Assembly (NCBI GenBank): GCA_001580565.1
Contig: LRBF01000013.1
Location: 62,001-126,000 of the forward strand
Length of the DNA stretch: 64,000 bases
Direction: 5' to 3'
From: Caballeronia megalochromosomata
GTDB taxonomy: Bacteria > Pseudomonadota > Gammaproteobacteria > Burkholderiales > Burkholderiaceae
The notes below the pieces were generated by a model, which ran no database searches, had not been told where the DNA came from, and was given only the letters and a program-made list of their open reading frames with translations. Of this stretch, positions 37,793-46,595 are shown piece after piece. How positions within the stretch are numbered: position 1 is the first letter of the stretch; each line of letters starts with the position of its first letter. The position numbers and the translations under genes are program-made.

Positions 37793-37821
37793 TTGACGAT
37801 AACGTAAACGTCCATTCTAAC
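37793..37821 (+). promoter_or_regulatory. MerR-type promoter/operator between the MBL and MerR genes
   Basis: TTGACG (37793-37798) is a good -35; TCTAAC (37816-37821) or TAACGT two bases on is a possible -10, giving a 17-19 base spacer. Inside lies an 18-base imperfect palindrome, GACGATAACGTAAACGTC (37795-37812), symmetric at 14 of 18 positions. This arrangement, an operator in the spacer, is typical of MerR-family control. Confidence 0.6.
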
Positions 37822-37852
37822 GTTGCGCGCGCATTTGCGCTGCCGGCCCGCA

Positions 37853-38275
37853 ATGACTCAGCCGACGCATTACACGATCACCGAACTGGCCCGCGAATTC
37901 GACATCACGCCGCGCGCAATCCGTTTCTACGAAGATCAGGGCCTGCTCGCGCCGAAGCGCGAAGGCTCGAACGGCTTGCGGCGCGTGTATTCGCCGCGCG
38001 ACCGCACGCGCCTCAAACTCACGCTGCGCGGCAAGCGGCTCGGCTTCACGCTGTCGGAAATTCGCGCGCTGCTCGATCTCTATGATTCGCCCACCGGCAC
38101 GGCCACGCAACTGCAGGCTTTCGTCGATACGATCGCGGCGCATCGCGAAGTGCTCGAACGCCAGCTCGAAGACCTGAACACGACGCTCGCCGAACTCGCC
38201 GCGTATGAGGAACAAGGCCGGGCGCTGATCGCGGCAGGAACGGACAAGCGCGCGCGCAAACCCAAAGCGGCATGA
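37853..38275 (+). CDS. MerR-family transcriptional regulator (LiuR-like)
   Basis: DNA-binding regulator of 140 residues. The winged helix-turn-helix is TITELAREFDITPRAIRFYEDQGLL, then the wing RVYSPRDRTRLKLTLRGKRLG, followed by a dimerisation coiled coil (~75-125). It lacks metal-binding cysteines, so it is not a metal sensor. It most resembles LiuR, which controls branched-chain amino acid and fatty acid breakdown. Start at 37853 (MTQPTHYT) omits an unlikely ten-residue extension. Neighbouring aceK and thiolase fit acetyl-CoA metabolism. Confidence 0.85.
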   Translation: MTQPTHYTITELAREFDITPRAIRFYEDQGLLAPKREGSNGLRRVYSPRDRTRLKLTLRGKRLGFTLSEIRALLDLYDSPTGTATQLQAFVDTIAAHREVLERQLEDLNTTLAELAAYEEQGRALIAAGTDKRARKPKAA

Positions 38276-38307
38276 TGTGACTTCCACACACGAAGCGCAG
38301 GGTCGAC

Positions 38308-40110
38308 ATGAATCATTTCCCCAAGCTGCTCTCGTCGCAAATCGGCTTCGACGTCGCCAAGTCGATACTCGAAGGCTTCGAGCATCATTACCGTGTGTTC
38401 CGCGAAGCCGCGATCGACGCGAAGGGCCTGTTCGAGCGCGGCGAATGGCTCGCGCTGCAGCAACTGGCGCGTAATCGCATCGCGTCGTATGACGATCGCG
38501 TGTCGGAATGCGTGACGCTGCTCGAAGACGAATACGACGCCGAGAATATCGACGACGACGTGTGGCAGCAGATCAAGCTGCATTACATCGGCTTGCTGAC
38601 GACGCACCGGCAGCCCGAGTGCGCGGAGACGTTCTTCAACTCGGTGTGCTGCAAGATCCTGCATCGCTCGTACTTCAACAACGATTTCATTTTCGTGCGC
38701 CCGGCGATCTCGACGGAGTACATCGAGAACGACGAGCCCGCCGCGAAGCCCACGTACCGCGCGTATTACCCGGAACGCGACGGCCTCGCCGCGACGCTCG
38801 AGCGCATCGTCACGAACTTTCAGCTCGAACCGCCGTTCGAAGACCTGCAGCGCGACGTGCAATGCGTGATGCAGTCGATCCGCGACGCCTTCGGTGACCT
38901 CACGCCCGCGCCGAACTTCCAGATTCACGTGCTGTCGTCGCTGTTCTTCCGGAACAAGGCGGCGTATATCATCGGGCGCATCATCAACGGCGATGCGCTG
39001 CTGCCCTTCGCCATCGCCGTCCGGCACACCCGGCCCAGCCTGCTCGCGCTCGATACCGTGCTGCTGTCGCGCGAGCAGGTGCTCATCATCTTCAGCTTCT
39101 CGCACTCGTATTTCCTCGTCGACATGGAAGTGCCGTCCGCGTACGTGCAATTCCTGAGCACGATCATGCCGCGCAAGCCGAAGGCGGAAATCTATACGTC
39201 GGTCGGCTTGCAGAAGCAGGGCAAAAACGATTTCTATCGCGACTTGCTGCATCATCTTTCGCATTCGAGCGACAAGTTCATCGTCGCGCCCGGCATCAAG
39301 GGGCTCGTGATGATCGTCTTCACGCTGCCGTCGTTTCCTTATGTGTTCAAGCTCATCAAGGACGCGTTTCCGCCGCCGAAGGAAACCACGCGCCAGAAGA
39401 TTCAGGACAAGTATCAGCTCGTGAAGCGTCACGATCGCCTAGGCCGCATGGCCGATACGCTCGAGTATTCGAGCGTCGCACTGCCGGTCGCGCGCCTCGA
39501 CGATGCGCTCATCCGCGAGCTGGAAAAGGAAGCGCCATCGGTAATCGAGTACGAAGGCGACAATCTCGTCATCAGGCATGTGTATATCGAGCGCCGCATG
39601 GTGCCGCTGAATCTCTTCCTCAAGGAAGGAAGCGATGACGAAATCGATCACGGCATCAAGGAATACGGCGATGCGATCAAGCAGTTGATCCAGGCCAACA
39701 TCTTTCCCGGCGACATGCTGTACAAGAACTTCGGCGTGACGCGGCACGGTCGCGTGGTGTTCTACGACTACGACGAAATCGAGTATCTGACCGACTGCAA
39801 CGTGCGCCGCGTGCCGCCGCCGCGCAACGAGGAAGACGAGTTGTCGGGCGAACCGTGGTATACCGTCGGGCCGCACGATATCTTTCCCGAAACGTACGGC
39901 ACCTTTCTGCTCGGCGATCCGCGCGTGCGCAAGGCATTCATGCGCCATCACGCGGATTTTTTCGATCCCGCGCTCTGGCAGCGTCACAAGGAACAACTGC
40001 TGCGCGGCGAACTCGCCGATTTCTTTCCCTATGACCGGGACGTCCGATTCTGCATCCGCTATCCGGAGCGTTTCGACGAGTCCGGTCGAGCCGACGCACA
40101 AGCGGCCTGA
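38308..40110 (+). CDS. aceK: Isocitrate dehydrogenase kinase/phosphatase
   Basis: Bifunctional enzyme of 600 residues that phosphorylates and reactivates isocitrate dehydrogenase, steering carbon between the TCA cycle and the glyoxylate shunt. The N-terminal regulatory half ends near 325; the kinase-like domain has the ATP loop APGIKG (327-332), K348, catalytic D469 with N474 ([11 protein letters not shown]) and metal-binding D487 (FYDYDEIEY). It is not linked to aceA or aceB here. It follows the MerR gene by 32 bases and precedes the carbonic anhydrase by 30. Confidence 0.97.
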   Translation: MNHFPKLLSSQIGFDVAKSILEGFEHHYRVFREAAIDAKGLFERGEWLALQQLARNRIASYDDRVSECVTLLEDEYDAENIDDDVWQQIKLHYIGLLTTHRQPECAETFFNSVCCKILHRSYFNNDFIFVRPAISTEYIENDEPAAKPTYRAYYPERDGLAATLERIVTNFQLEPPFEDLQRDVQCVMQSIRDAFGDLTPAPNFQIHVLSSLFFRNKAAYIIGRIINGDALLPFAIAVRHTRPSLLALDTVLLSREQVLIIFSFSHSYFLVDMEVPSAYVQFLSTIMPRKPKAEIYTSVGLQKQGKNDFYRDLLHHLSHSSDKFIVAPGIKGLVMIVFTLPSFPYVFKLIKDAFPPPKETTRQKIQDKYQLVKRHDRLGRMADTLEYSSVALPVARLDDALIRELEKEAPSVIEYEGDNLVIRHVYIERRMVPLNLFLKEGSDDEIDHGIKEYGDAIKQLIQANIFPGDMLYKNFGVTRHGRVVFYDYDEIEYLTDCNVRRVPPPRNEEDELSGEPWYTVGPHDIFPETYGTFLLGDPRVRKAFMRHHADFFDPALWQRHKEQLLRGELADFFPYDRDVRFCIRYPERFDESGRADAQAA

Positions 40111-40140
40111 ACGCCGCGCGTCCTGCATTGACTATCGATC

Positions 40141-40923
40141 ATGAACCCTACTCCCGACAACATCGACGCTTCGACTCCGCTTGCCCACCTGTTTGCTAAC
40201 AATCAGGAATGGGTTCAGCGCAAGCTCGCCGAAGACGCCAATTTCTTCCAGCGTCTCGCGCATCAGCAAACGCCGGAATATCTGTGGATCGGTTGCGCGG
40301 ACTCGCGCGTGCCCGCCAACGAGATCATCGGCCTGCCGCCGGGCGAAGTGTTCGTGCACAGAAACATCGCGAACGTGGTCGTGCACTCGGACCTCAACTG
40401 TCTGTCGGTGATCCAGTTCGCCGTCGATCTGCTGAAGGTGAAGCACATCATGGTCGTCGGCCATTACGGCTGCTCGGGCGTGGGCGCGGCGCTCGTCGGG
40501 CGGCGCGTCGGTCTTGCGGATAACTGGCTGCGTCACGTCGAGGACGTGCGCGAGAAGCACGCCGGGCTGCTCGACGAATGGCCGATGGGCGACGCGCGGC
40601 ATCGCCGTCTCGTGGAATTGAACACGATCGAGCAGACCATCAACGTGTGCCGTACGACGGTCGTCAACGATGCATGGGCGCGCGGGCAGGAACTCACCGT
40701 GCACGGCTGGACCTACGGCGTGCACGATGGCCGCCTGCGCAACATGGGCATGATGATCAGCGCATCGGACGAGATCGATCCGGTGTATCAGTCGTGCATC
40801 GCCGCGATGAGCCGCGGCGGCGCGCACACCACGGAGAACGATGTACTCGCGTCCGATGCGGCGCGTCTGGGCGATATTCCCGCTGTTATTCAAGGCGTCA
40901 TCAAGGAGTTGAAACATGAGTGA
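40141..40923 (+). CDS. can: Beta-class carbonic anhydrase
   Basis: Interconverts CO2 and bicarbonate, supplying bicarbonate to carboxylases. The product has 260 residues. Zinc ligands C52, H108 and C111, with the D54/R56 dyad in CADSRVPA. GCSGVGAALVG follows the last ligand as in E. coli Can. It overlaps the thiolase gene by 8 bases, so the two are translationally linked. Confidence 0.95.
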   Translation: MNPTPDNIDASTPLAHLFANNQEWVQRKLAEDANFFQRLAHQQTPEYLWIGCADSRVPANEIIGLPPGEVFVHRNIANVVVHSDLNCLSVIQFAVDLLKVKHIMVVGHYGCSGVGAALVGRRVGLADNWLRHVEDVREKHAGLLDEWPMGDARHRRLVELNTIEQTINVCRTTVVNDAWARGQELTVHGWTYGVHDGRLRNMGMMISASDEIDPVYQSCIAAMSRGGAHTTENDVLASDAARLGDIPAVIQGVIKELKHE

Positions 40924-42109
40924 GAGACAAACCGATCCCATCGTCATCGTCTCGGCGGCGCGCACGCCGATGGCCGCGTTTCAGGGCGATTTCGCGTCGC
41001 TGACGGCGGCGCAGCTCGGCGCGGTGGCGGTCAGGGCTGCAGTCGAGCGCGCGGGCGTGAAACCCGAGCAGATCGACGAGGCGATCATGGGCTGCGTGCT
41101 GCCTGCCGGACAGGGTCAGGCACCCGCGCGTCAGGCTGCGCTCGGCGCGGGGCTGCCGCTTTCCACCGGCTGCACGACGATCAACAAGATGTGCGGCTCC
41201 GGCATGCGCGCCGCGATGTTCGCACACGACATGCTGCTGGCAGGATCGGTCGATGTGATCGTCGCGGGCGGCATGGAAAGCATGACGAACGCGCCGTATC
41301 TGCTGCCGAAGGCGCGCGGCGGCCTGCGCATGGGTCACGCTCAGGTGCTGGATCACATGTTTCTCGACGGCCTGGAAGACGCCTACGAGAAAGGCCGGCT
41401 GATGGGCGCGTTCGCGGAGCAATGCGCTTCGTCGTATGCGTTCTCGCGCGAGTCGCAGGATGCATTCGCTGTCGAATCGCTGCGGCGCGCGAAACGGGCG
41501 AACGAAGACGGCTCGTTCAACTGGGAAATCGCGGCGGTCACCGTGCAGGGCAGGAAAGGCGATACTTTAATCGACCGTGACGAGCAGCCGTTCAAGGCCA
41601 ACATCGAGAAGATTCCTTCGCTCAAGCCAGCGTTCGCGAAGGACGGGACGGTGACGGCGGCCAATTCGTCATCCATTTCCGATGGCGCGGCGGCGCTCGT
41701 GATGATGCGCGAATCGACGGCGTCGCGGCTCGGCGTGAAACCGATTGCGCGCGTCGTTGGGCACAGCACGTTTGCGCAGCAACCCGCCTTGTTCACGACT
41801 GCGCCGGTCGGCGCGATCAACAAGCTCTTCGAGAAGAACGGCTGGCGCGCGGGCGATGTCGATCTGTATGAAATCAACGAAGCGTTCGCCGTCGTGACGA
41901 TGGCCGCGATGCGCGAGCACGATCTGCCTCACGACAAGGTCAATGTGAATGGTGGCGCGTGTGCGCTCGGGCATCCGATCGGGGCGTCGGGCGCGCGGAT
42001 TCTGGTGACCTTGCTCGGCGCGTTGAAGGCGCGCGGGTTGAAGCGCGGGGTGGCGAGTTTGTGTATCGGCGGTGGGGAAGCGACCGCGATGGGCGTGGAA
42101 TTGATTTGA
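40916..42109 (+). CDS. Acetyl-CoA C-acetyltransferase (thiolase)
   Basis: Thiolase of 397 residues that condenses two acetyl-CoA or cleaves acetoacetyl-CoA. Catalytic residues are C93 (NKMCGSGM), H353 (GHPIGASG) and C383 (SLCIGGGEA); the NEAF motif is present (YEINEAFAV). It is a biosynthetic/degradative thiolase rather than the FadA type by length and motifs. It overlaps the carbonic anhydrase gene. Likely role: acetyl-CoA/acetoacetyl-CoA balance in leucine, ketone-body or PHB metabolism. Confidence 0.93.
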   Translation: MSERQTDPIVIVSAARTPMAAFQGDFASLTAAQLGAVAVRAAVERAGVKPEQIDEAIMGCVLPAGQGQAPARQAALGAGLPLSTGCTTINKMCGSGMRAAMFAHDMLLAGSVDVIVAGGMESMTNAPYLLPKARGGLRMGHAQVLDHMFLDGLEDAYEKGRLMGAFAEQCASSYAFSRESQDAFAVESLRRAKRANEDGSFNWEIAAVTVQGRKGDTLIDRDEQPFKANIEKIPSLKPAFAKDGTVTAANSSSISDGAAALVMMRESTASRLGVKPIARVVGHSTFAQQPALFTTAPVGAINKLFEKNGWRAGDVDLYEINEAFAVVTMAAMREHDLPHDKVNVNGGACALGHPIGASGARILVTLLGALKARGLKRGVASLCIGGGEATAMGVELI

Positions 42110-42155
42110 CGGCTTCGGGCCGGTCCGGGTGTTGCGCGCCGGGCCGGTTGTGTTG

Positions 42156-42572
42156 CTATTCGAACGGGTTCAGCATTTTGACTCCCACTCGCTCGAAGTC
42201 CCTGACATTGCGCGTGACTACCGTCAAGTCGTGAACCAAGGCTGTTGCCGCGATGAGCCTGTCTACGGCAGGCTCCGGGTGCCGCGCGCGAAGACGTCCC
42301 CAAACTTCCCCAACGGTCCTGTTCACCGGCACGATCTTCCTGTCATAGCTGCGAAGGACACCTCTCAGCCACGCTTCCATATTCTCTGCCTGCCGCAAAT
42401 CCCCTCTGTGGCGAAGCGAGTCGACGCCACGTCGAAGTTCGCCGACAGTGACGACGGAAAGCAGCACTGTCTGGTTTCTGAGTTCAGCGCTTTCGAAAAA
42501 CGCGCGGACACCTTCGTTCGCGCGCTCCTCTCTTCTGGTCTCACTGATGACGTTCGTATCAGCCAGAAACAT
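42156..42572 (-). CDS. PIN-domain toxin (VapC/FitB type)
   Basis: Predicted ribonuclease toxin of 138 residues. The four acidic PIN residues are D5 (LADTNVISE), E45 (VGELRRG), D104 (AVDRLIAATAL) and D125 (RNVRDFERV). The DTNVxSE start places it with FitB-like VapC toxins that cut tRNA or rRNA. It overlaps the upstream antitoxin gene by 14 bases. The locus looks less GC-rich than its neighbours, suggesting acquisition. Confidence 0.9.
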   Translation of the reverse strand: MFLADTNVISETRREERANEGVRAFFESAELRNQTVLLSVVTVGELRRGVDSLRHRGDLRQAENMEAWLRGVLRSYDRKIVPVNRTVGEVWGRLRARHPEPAVDRLIAATALVHDLTVVTRNVRDFERVGVKMLNPFE

Positions 42573-42801
42573 CCGAATCTCCGTTGCTGGCGTGACGATC
42601 GAAAATGGAGTCGTCGCAGTCGATCTTCGGGAAATTCAGGAGCGCCCGGATGAAGCCGGCGTTATCGTCATCGTCCGGTTCGCCCATCTGCCTTCGCACC
42701 TCGGCCTCAATTTCGTTGCGCCGGGCCGTATATTCCTGAAGCTCCTTGAGCCAATCCTCGTCGATATTCGACGGCAACTTTCCTTGAATGATCTTGAACA
42801 T
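42559..42801 (-). CDS. Probable antitoxin partner of the PIN toxin
   Basis: An acidic 80-residue protein directly upstream of the PIN toxin, overlapping it by 14 bases, with a strong GAGGAG site. No AbrB, ribbon-helix-helix or Phd fold is obvious: MFKIIQGKLPSNIDEDWLKELQEYTARR is followed by a Glu/Asp-rich middle. The antitoxin call is based on position, size and charge. The C-terminal ~30 residues probably bind the toxin. Confidence 0.72.
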   Translation of the reverse strand: MFKIIQGKLPSNIDEDWLKELQEYTARRNEIEAEVRRQMGEPDDDDNAGFIRALLNFPKIDCDDSIFDRHASNGDSDVSG

Positions 42802-42998
42802 GGTCTTGCTCCTCGCTTGAGCGTTGCGAACAGCGAAACTTTACTCCAATTTGATCAGTATCCCTACTCATCCGAACGATATAGGAATTTTCGCCAACTA
42901 CCCTTAACGGCCCGTTAACGACATCGCCACGCCCCGCCCAAAACTGAACCCATGCGCGCTATAGTCGCAAGATCGCCCACACAAGGAACGGATCGGTC

Positions 42999-43676
42999 AT
43001 GAAAACGGTATTGATCGTCGGTGCGTCGCGCGGCCTCGGCCACGAATTCGCGCGCGAATATTGTCGCGATGGCTGGCGCGTGCTCGCCACCGCCCGCGAC
43101 AAGGCCTCGCTCTCCGCGCTCGACGCGATGGGCGCGCAAACCTTTCCGCTCGACGTCACGCAGCCCGAGCAGATCGCCGCGCTCGCGTGGCAACTGGATG
43201 AAGAAAAGCTGGATGTGGCGATCGTCGTTTCGGGCGTCTACGGCCCGCGCACCGAAGGCGTCGAAACGATCGGCGCCGACGATTTCGATCAGGTCATGCA
43301 CACCAACGTGCGCGGCCCGATGCAACTGTTTCCCGTGCTCCTGCCGCTCACCGATGCCGCGAACGGCGTGCTCGCGGTCGTGTCGAGCAAGATGGGCAGC
43401 ATCGGCGAGACGAGCGGCACGACCGGCTGGCTCTATCGCGCGAGCAAGGCGGCGCTCAATTCGGCGCTGAAGGTGGCGTCGCTGGAATCGCGCCATTCGG
43501 CTTGCATCGCGCTGCATCCGGGCTGGGTGCGAACCGAAATGGGCGGGCCGTCTGCCGCGATCGACGTCGCGCACAGCGTAACGGGGATGCGCGCGGTGAT
43601 CGCCGAAGCGGGCGCGATGCGCGAGGCATTCAACGGAACCTTCGTGCAGTACGACGGCACGAAACTCGAATGGTGA
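42999..43676 (+). CDS. SDR family oxidoreductase
   Basis: Short-chain dehydrogenase of 225 residues, CsgA/sniffer-like subgroup. The cofactor loop is GASRGLG (8-14), and the catalytic residues are S129/S130, Y146 and K150 (YRASK). No NNAG motif; the equivalent stretch reads VVSGVYGP. Substrate unknown. It begins a three-gene same-strand run with a GST and a YchJ protein, the spacing to the GST start being 13 bases. Confidence 0.88.
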   Translation: MKTVLIVGASRGLGHEFAREYCRDGWRVLATARDKASLSALDAMGAQTFPLDVTQPEQIAALAWQLDEEKLDVAIVVSGVYGPRTEGVETIGADDFDQVMHTNVRGPMQLFPVLLPLTDAANGVLAVVSSKMGSIGETSGTTGWLYRASKAALNSALKVASLESRHSACIALHPGWVRTEMGGPSAAIDVAHSVTGMRAVIAEAGAMREAFNGTFVQYDGTKLEW

Positions 43677-43689
43677 AACCGGAGTGAAT

Positions 43690-44298
43690 GTGACCTATCA
43701 AGTACACGGCGTTTCCGCGTCGGGCAACTGCTACAAGGTTCGCCTCGTTCTCGAACAGCTCGGCCTGCCGTACGTGTGGCACGAAGTCGACATGATGCAC
43801 GGCGCAACCCGCACCGACGCATTCCAAAAGATCAATCCGAACGGCAAGGTGCCGGTGCTCGTCATCGACGAAAACACGACGCTCTCCGAGTCCGACGCCA
43901 TCCTCTGCTATCTCGCCGACGGCACGCCGCTCATGCCGCATGACCGGCTGGAACGCGCGCAAGCGCTGCAATGGATGTTCTTCGAGCAGTACAGCCACGA
44001 GCCGTATGTCGCGGTGGCGCGCTTCATCCTGCAATTTCAGAAGAATCCCGGCGATGCCCGTCTGCCCGACAGAATCGCTGGTTCGTATCGCGCGCTCGAC
44101 GTGATGGAGCAGCATCTCGCCACGCGCACGTATTTCGTCGGCGAGCGCTATACCGTCGCCGATATCGCGCTGTACGCGTACACGCACGTCGCCGATGAAG
44201 CGAACGTCGATCTGTCGCGCTATCCGGCGATCCGCGCGTGGCTCGAACGCGTGCGCACCCAGCCGCGGCACGTCGAGATGCCGGGCGTCGATCAATGA
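43690..44298 (+). CDS. Glutathione S-transferase family protein
   Basis: GST of 202 residues with thioredoxin-like N-domain (MTYQVHGVSASGNCYKVRLVLEQLG; NGKVPVLV; ESDAILCYLA) and all-helical C-domain (FVGERYTVADIALYAYTH, the N-capping motif). A GTG at 43684 is also possible, but the GGAG ribosome site is five bases before the GTG at 43690, so the latter is chosen. The stop overlaps the ATG of the next gene (ATGA). Substrate not predicted. Confidence 0.88.
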   Translation: MTYQVHGVSASGNCYKVRLVLEQLGLPYVWHEVDMMHGATRTDAFQKINPNGKVPVLVIDENTTLSESDAILCYLADGTPLMPHDRLERAQALQWMFFEQYSHEPYVAVARFILQFQKNPGDARLPDRIAGSYRALDVMEQHLATRTYFVGERYTVADIALYAYTHVADEANVDLSRYPAIRAWLERVRTQPRHVEMPGVDQ

Positions 44299-44714
44299 AG
44301 CCGCTGGAATGCCCGTGCGGCGGCGCCGCGCCCGGCCAGCGCCCGGACGCGCGCGCACCAAAATACGCGGCGTGCTGCGGGCGTTTCATCGACGGCGGCG
44401 CAACGCCGGCGAACGCGATGGAACTGATGCGTTCGCGCTACACCGCCTACGTGCTCGGCGACACGGCGTATCTTCGCGCGACGTGGGACGAATCGACCTG
44501 CCCGCCCGATCTCGACGCATCCGATTCGGGCACGCGCTGGCTCGGCCTGCAGATCCGGCGCCACACGCCGGTCGATGCCGATCACGAGGAAGTGGAGTTC
44601 GTTGCGCGCTACAAGGTCGGCGGGCGCGCGCATCGGCTGCACGAGGCCAGCCGCTTCACGCGCAACAGCGACGGAAAATGGCTCTACGTCGATGGTCAGA
44701 TAAAAGAAAAGTAA
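44295..44714 (+). CDS. YchJ-family metal-binding protein
   Basis: A 139-residue protein with an N-terminal SEC-C-like zinc-binding stretch (CPCGG near residues 6-10, then YAACCGRF) and a C-terminal NTF2-like domain (MELMRSRYTAYVLGDTAYL). Cysteines are arranged as C-x-C and CC. Function unknown; the family is often called UPF0225. Translationally coupled to the GST gene by a 4-base overlap. Confidence 0.88.
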   Translation: MKPLECPCGGAAPGQRPDARAPKYAACCGRFIDGGATPANAMELMRSRYTAYVLGDTAYLRATWDESTCPPDLDASDSGTRWLGLQIRRHTPVDADHEEVEFVARYKVGGRAHRLHEASRFTRNSDGKWLYVDGQIKEK

Positions 44715-45044
44715 ATATGTATTTAAGAAAAATGCTGTGTTCTGCGGTATTAATTTCCTAAGAATTTCCTTTCAGATTAAACAGTTACGGGGTACCACTT
44801 ATTGTGCAGTGCAATTTTGAACGGTTAATCTGTGTTCACGTCAGGGCACAGTCATTTCCGTGCCAAGACACTCGCAGCGAAGCCCCGTTTTGAAGCCAAT
44901 TGTCATGCCTTTTCCGGGCATGACTCCCGGAACCCGAAGCCGATACTGCTCTTCGACGAGCAGCGCGATAGGTTTGTGACTTCAAAAAGACGTTGGGGCC
45001 ACGCCGTTTCAACGTCTCATTGGAAGCGCAGTCGGAGTTCACGG
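44715..45044. other. Intergenic region with an AT-rich stretch
   Basis: A 330-base gap. The first ~120 bases (44715-44840) are markedly AT-rich against a high-GC background, with several T- and A-runs. No gene, terminator or promoter pair can be placed reliably. The second part leads to the secreted hydrolase gene. Confidence 0.55.
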
Positions 45045-46301
45045 ATGGCGATCAGAACCTGGTTGGTCGGATGCAGCATGGTGTGCGCGCTCGCGACGTC
45101 ACTCGTCACGTCCGCCGTGCGCGCCGAACCGATCGGCGGCGTGCGTCAATCCGAAGGTCTCCAGGCGAGCGCATTCGGCCAGACGCCCTCCCGCATTCCC
45201 GATTCTCTCGACGCCGGCTTGCCCGCCGTCTCGAACGGTCTGAACGAGACCGTCGTCCAGATTCCCGAAGCCGACATCGCGCTCGAAACCACGGTGTTCA
45301 AGCCGGACGGCGCCGGCCCGTTCCCGATGATCGTCTTCAATCACGGCAAGCTCCCCGGCGACTCGCACGCCCAGCCGCGCAATCGTCCGGTCGCGCTCGC
45401 GCGTGAATTCGTGCGCCACGGCTATGTCGTGGTCGTGCCGAACCGCCGCGGTTTCGCGGGTTCGGGCGGCGAATATGCGGGCCACGGCTGCGATGTCGAG
45501 GCGAACGGTTTCGCGCAGGCGCAGGACGTCGCCGCGACCGTCGCGTACATGAGCGAGCAGTCGTATGTCGACAAGACGCATATCGTCGTCGCGGGCACGT
45601 CGCACGGCGGCCTGACGACCATCGCCTACGGCGCGCGGGATGCCGTCGCTGCGCCCGGCGTGCGCGGCCTCATCAACTTCTCGGGCGGCCTGCGTCAGGA
45701 CGAATGCGCGGGCTGGCAAAAGAATCTCGTCAGCGCGTTCGGCGATTACGGCCAGAACGTGCGCCTGCCGTCGCTGTGGCTCTACGGCGACAACGACTCC
45801 GTCTGGCAAGGCGATTTGTCCGTGCAGATGTACACCGCCTTCACGTCGCACGGCGCGCACGCGAACATGGTCGATTTCGGCACCTACAAGAACGACGCGC
45901 ATCGTCTCGTCGGCGATCGCGACGGCGTGCAGATCTGGTGGCCGCGCGTGAAGGCCTTCCTCGCGCAGGTCGGCATGCCGACCGCCGTGCAGTATCAGGT
46001 GTCCGAGCCGGACATGCCGAAGGCGACCAACTTCGCGGATCTCGATTCGGTGCAGGCCGTTCCTTACGTCGATGAAAACGGCCGCGCCGGGTATCGCAAC
46101 TTCCTCTCGCAGTATTCGAGCCGCGCGTTCGCCGTGTCGGATTCCGGCGCGTGGTCGTGGGCCGAAGGCGGCGACGATCCGATGTCCGTCGCCATCGCGA
46201 GCTGCCAGAAGCAGAGCGCCGATCCGTGCCACCTCTATGCGGTGAACAATCGCGTCGTCTGGAACGATCAGGCAGCCGAGACGCAGACCGCATCGCGCTG
46301 A
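45045..46301 (+). CDS. Secreted alpha/beta hydrolase (dienelactone-hydrolase-like)
   Basis: An exported serine hydrolase of 418 residues. Signal peptide 1-~27 (ends VRAEP). The nucleophile elbow is VAGTSHGGLTT, following PMIVFNHGKLPGDS (oxyanion region) and VVPNRRGFAGSGGEY. A later YGDNDSVW and DAHRL supply candidate Asp and His. After ~300 residues there is an extra C-terminal domain (~300-418, including GYRNFLSQYSSRAFAVS) that resembles small proteins annotated as CAP- or amylase-associated domains. Start at 45045 has GGAG seven bases upstream. Substrate unknown. Confidence 0.82.
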   Translation: MAIRTWLVGCSMVCALATSLVTSAVRAEPIGGVRQSEGLQASAFGQTPSRIPDSLDAGLPAVSNGLNETVVQIPEADIALETTVFKPDGAGPFPMIVFNHGKLPGDSHAQPRNRPVALAREFVRHGYVVVVPNRRGFAGSGGEYAGHGCDVEANGFAQAQDVAATVAYMSEQSYVDKTHIVVAGTSHGGLTTIAYGARDAVAAPGVRGLINFSGGLRQDECAGWQKNLVSAFGDYGQNVRLPSLWLYGDNDSVWQGDLSVQMYTAFTSHGAHANMVDFGTYKNDAHRLVGDRDGVQIWWPRVKAFLAQVGMPTAVQYQVSEPDMPKATNFADLDSVQAVPYVDENGRAGYRNFLSQYSSRAFAVSDSGAWSWAEGGDDPMSVAIASCQKQSADPCHLYAVNNRVVWNDQAAETQTASR

Positions 46302-46320
46302 ACACGCTTTCCCGCTTCCT

Positions 46321-46351
46321 CGAACGCCGGCCTCGCGCCGGCGTTCGCTTT
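46321..46351 (+). terminator. Rho-independent terminator after the secreted hydrolase
   Basis: CGAACGCCGGC (46321-46331) pairs with GCCGGCGTTCG (46337-46347), followed by CTTTT. The stop codon is 20 bases upstream. The remaining ~245 bases to bioA hold no recognisable BioR box or clear promoter. Confidence 0.85.
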
Positions 46352-46595
46352 TGTCGAACATGCATCTTCCGCGCCAATCCGCCGACAACGCTTCGAAATG
46401 AACGAAGTTGCGTGCGATAGCGCGTTTTCGCATTTCCGTTGGGCGCGCACGCGTGCCCAAAAAACCTTCCCAATACGGAAACTTGCGCCTCTTTTAGGGA
46501 TAATTGACTCACGCAGTTTTCCCCGCAACGCAAGCGTTCGAGCGCTTGCCCGACGTATCCGGCCCGCACCGCGCGCGCGGGCCTGGGAGCAGTTT

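Noticed and set aside
46302..46595. BioR or BirA operator before bioA
   Set aside because: No TTATmTATAA-type palindrome or other convincing operator was found.
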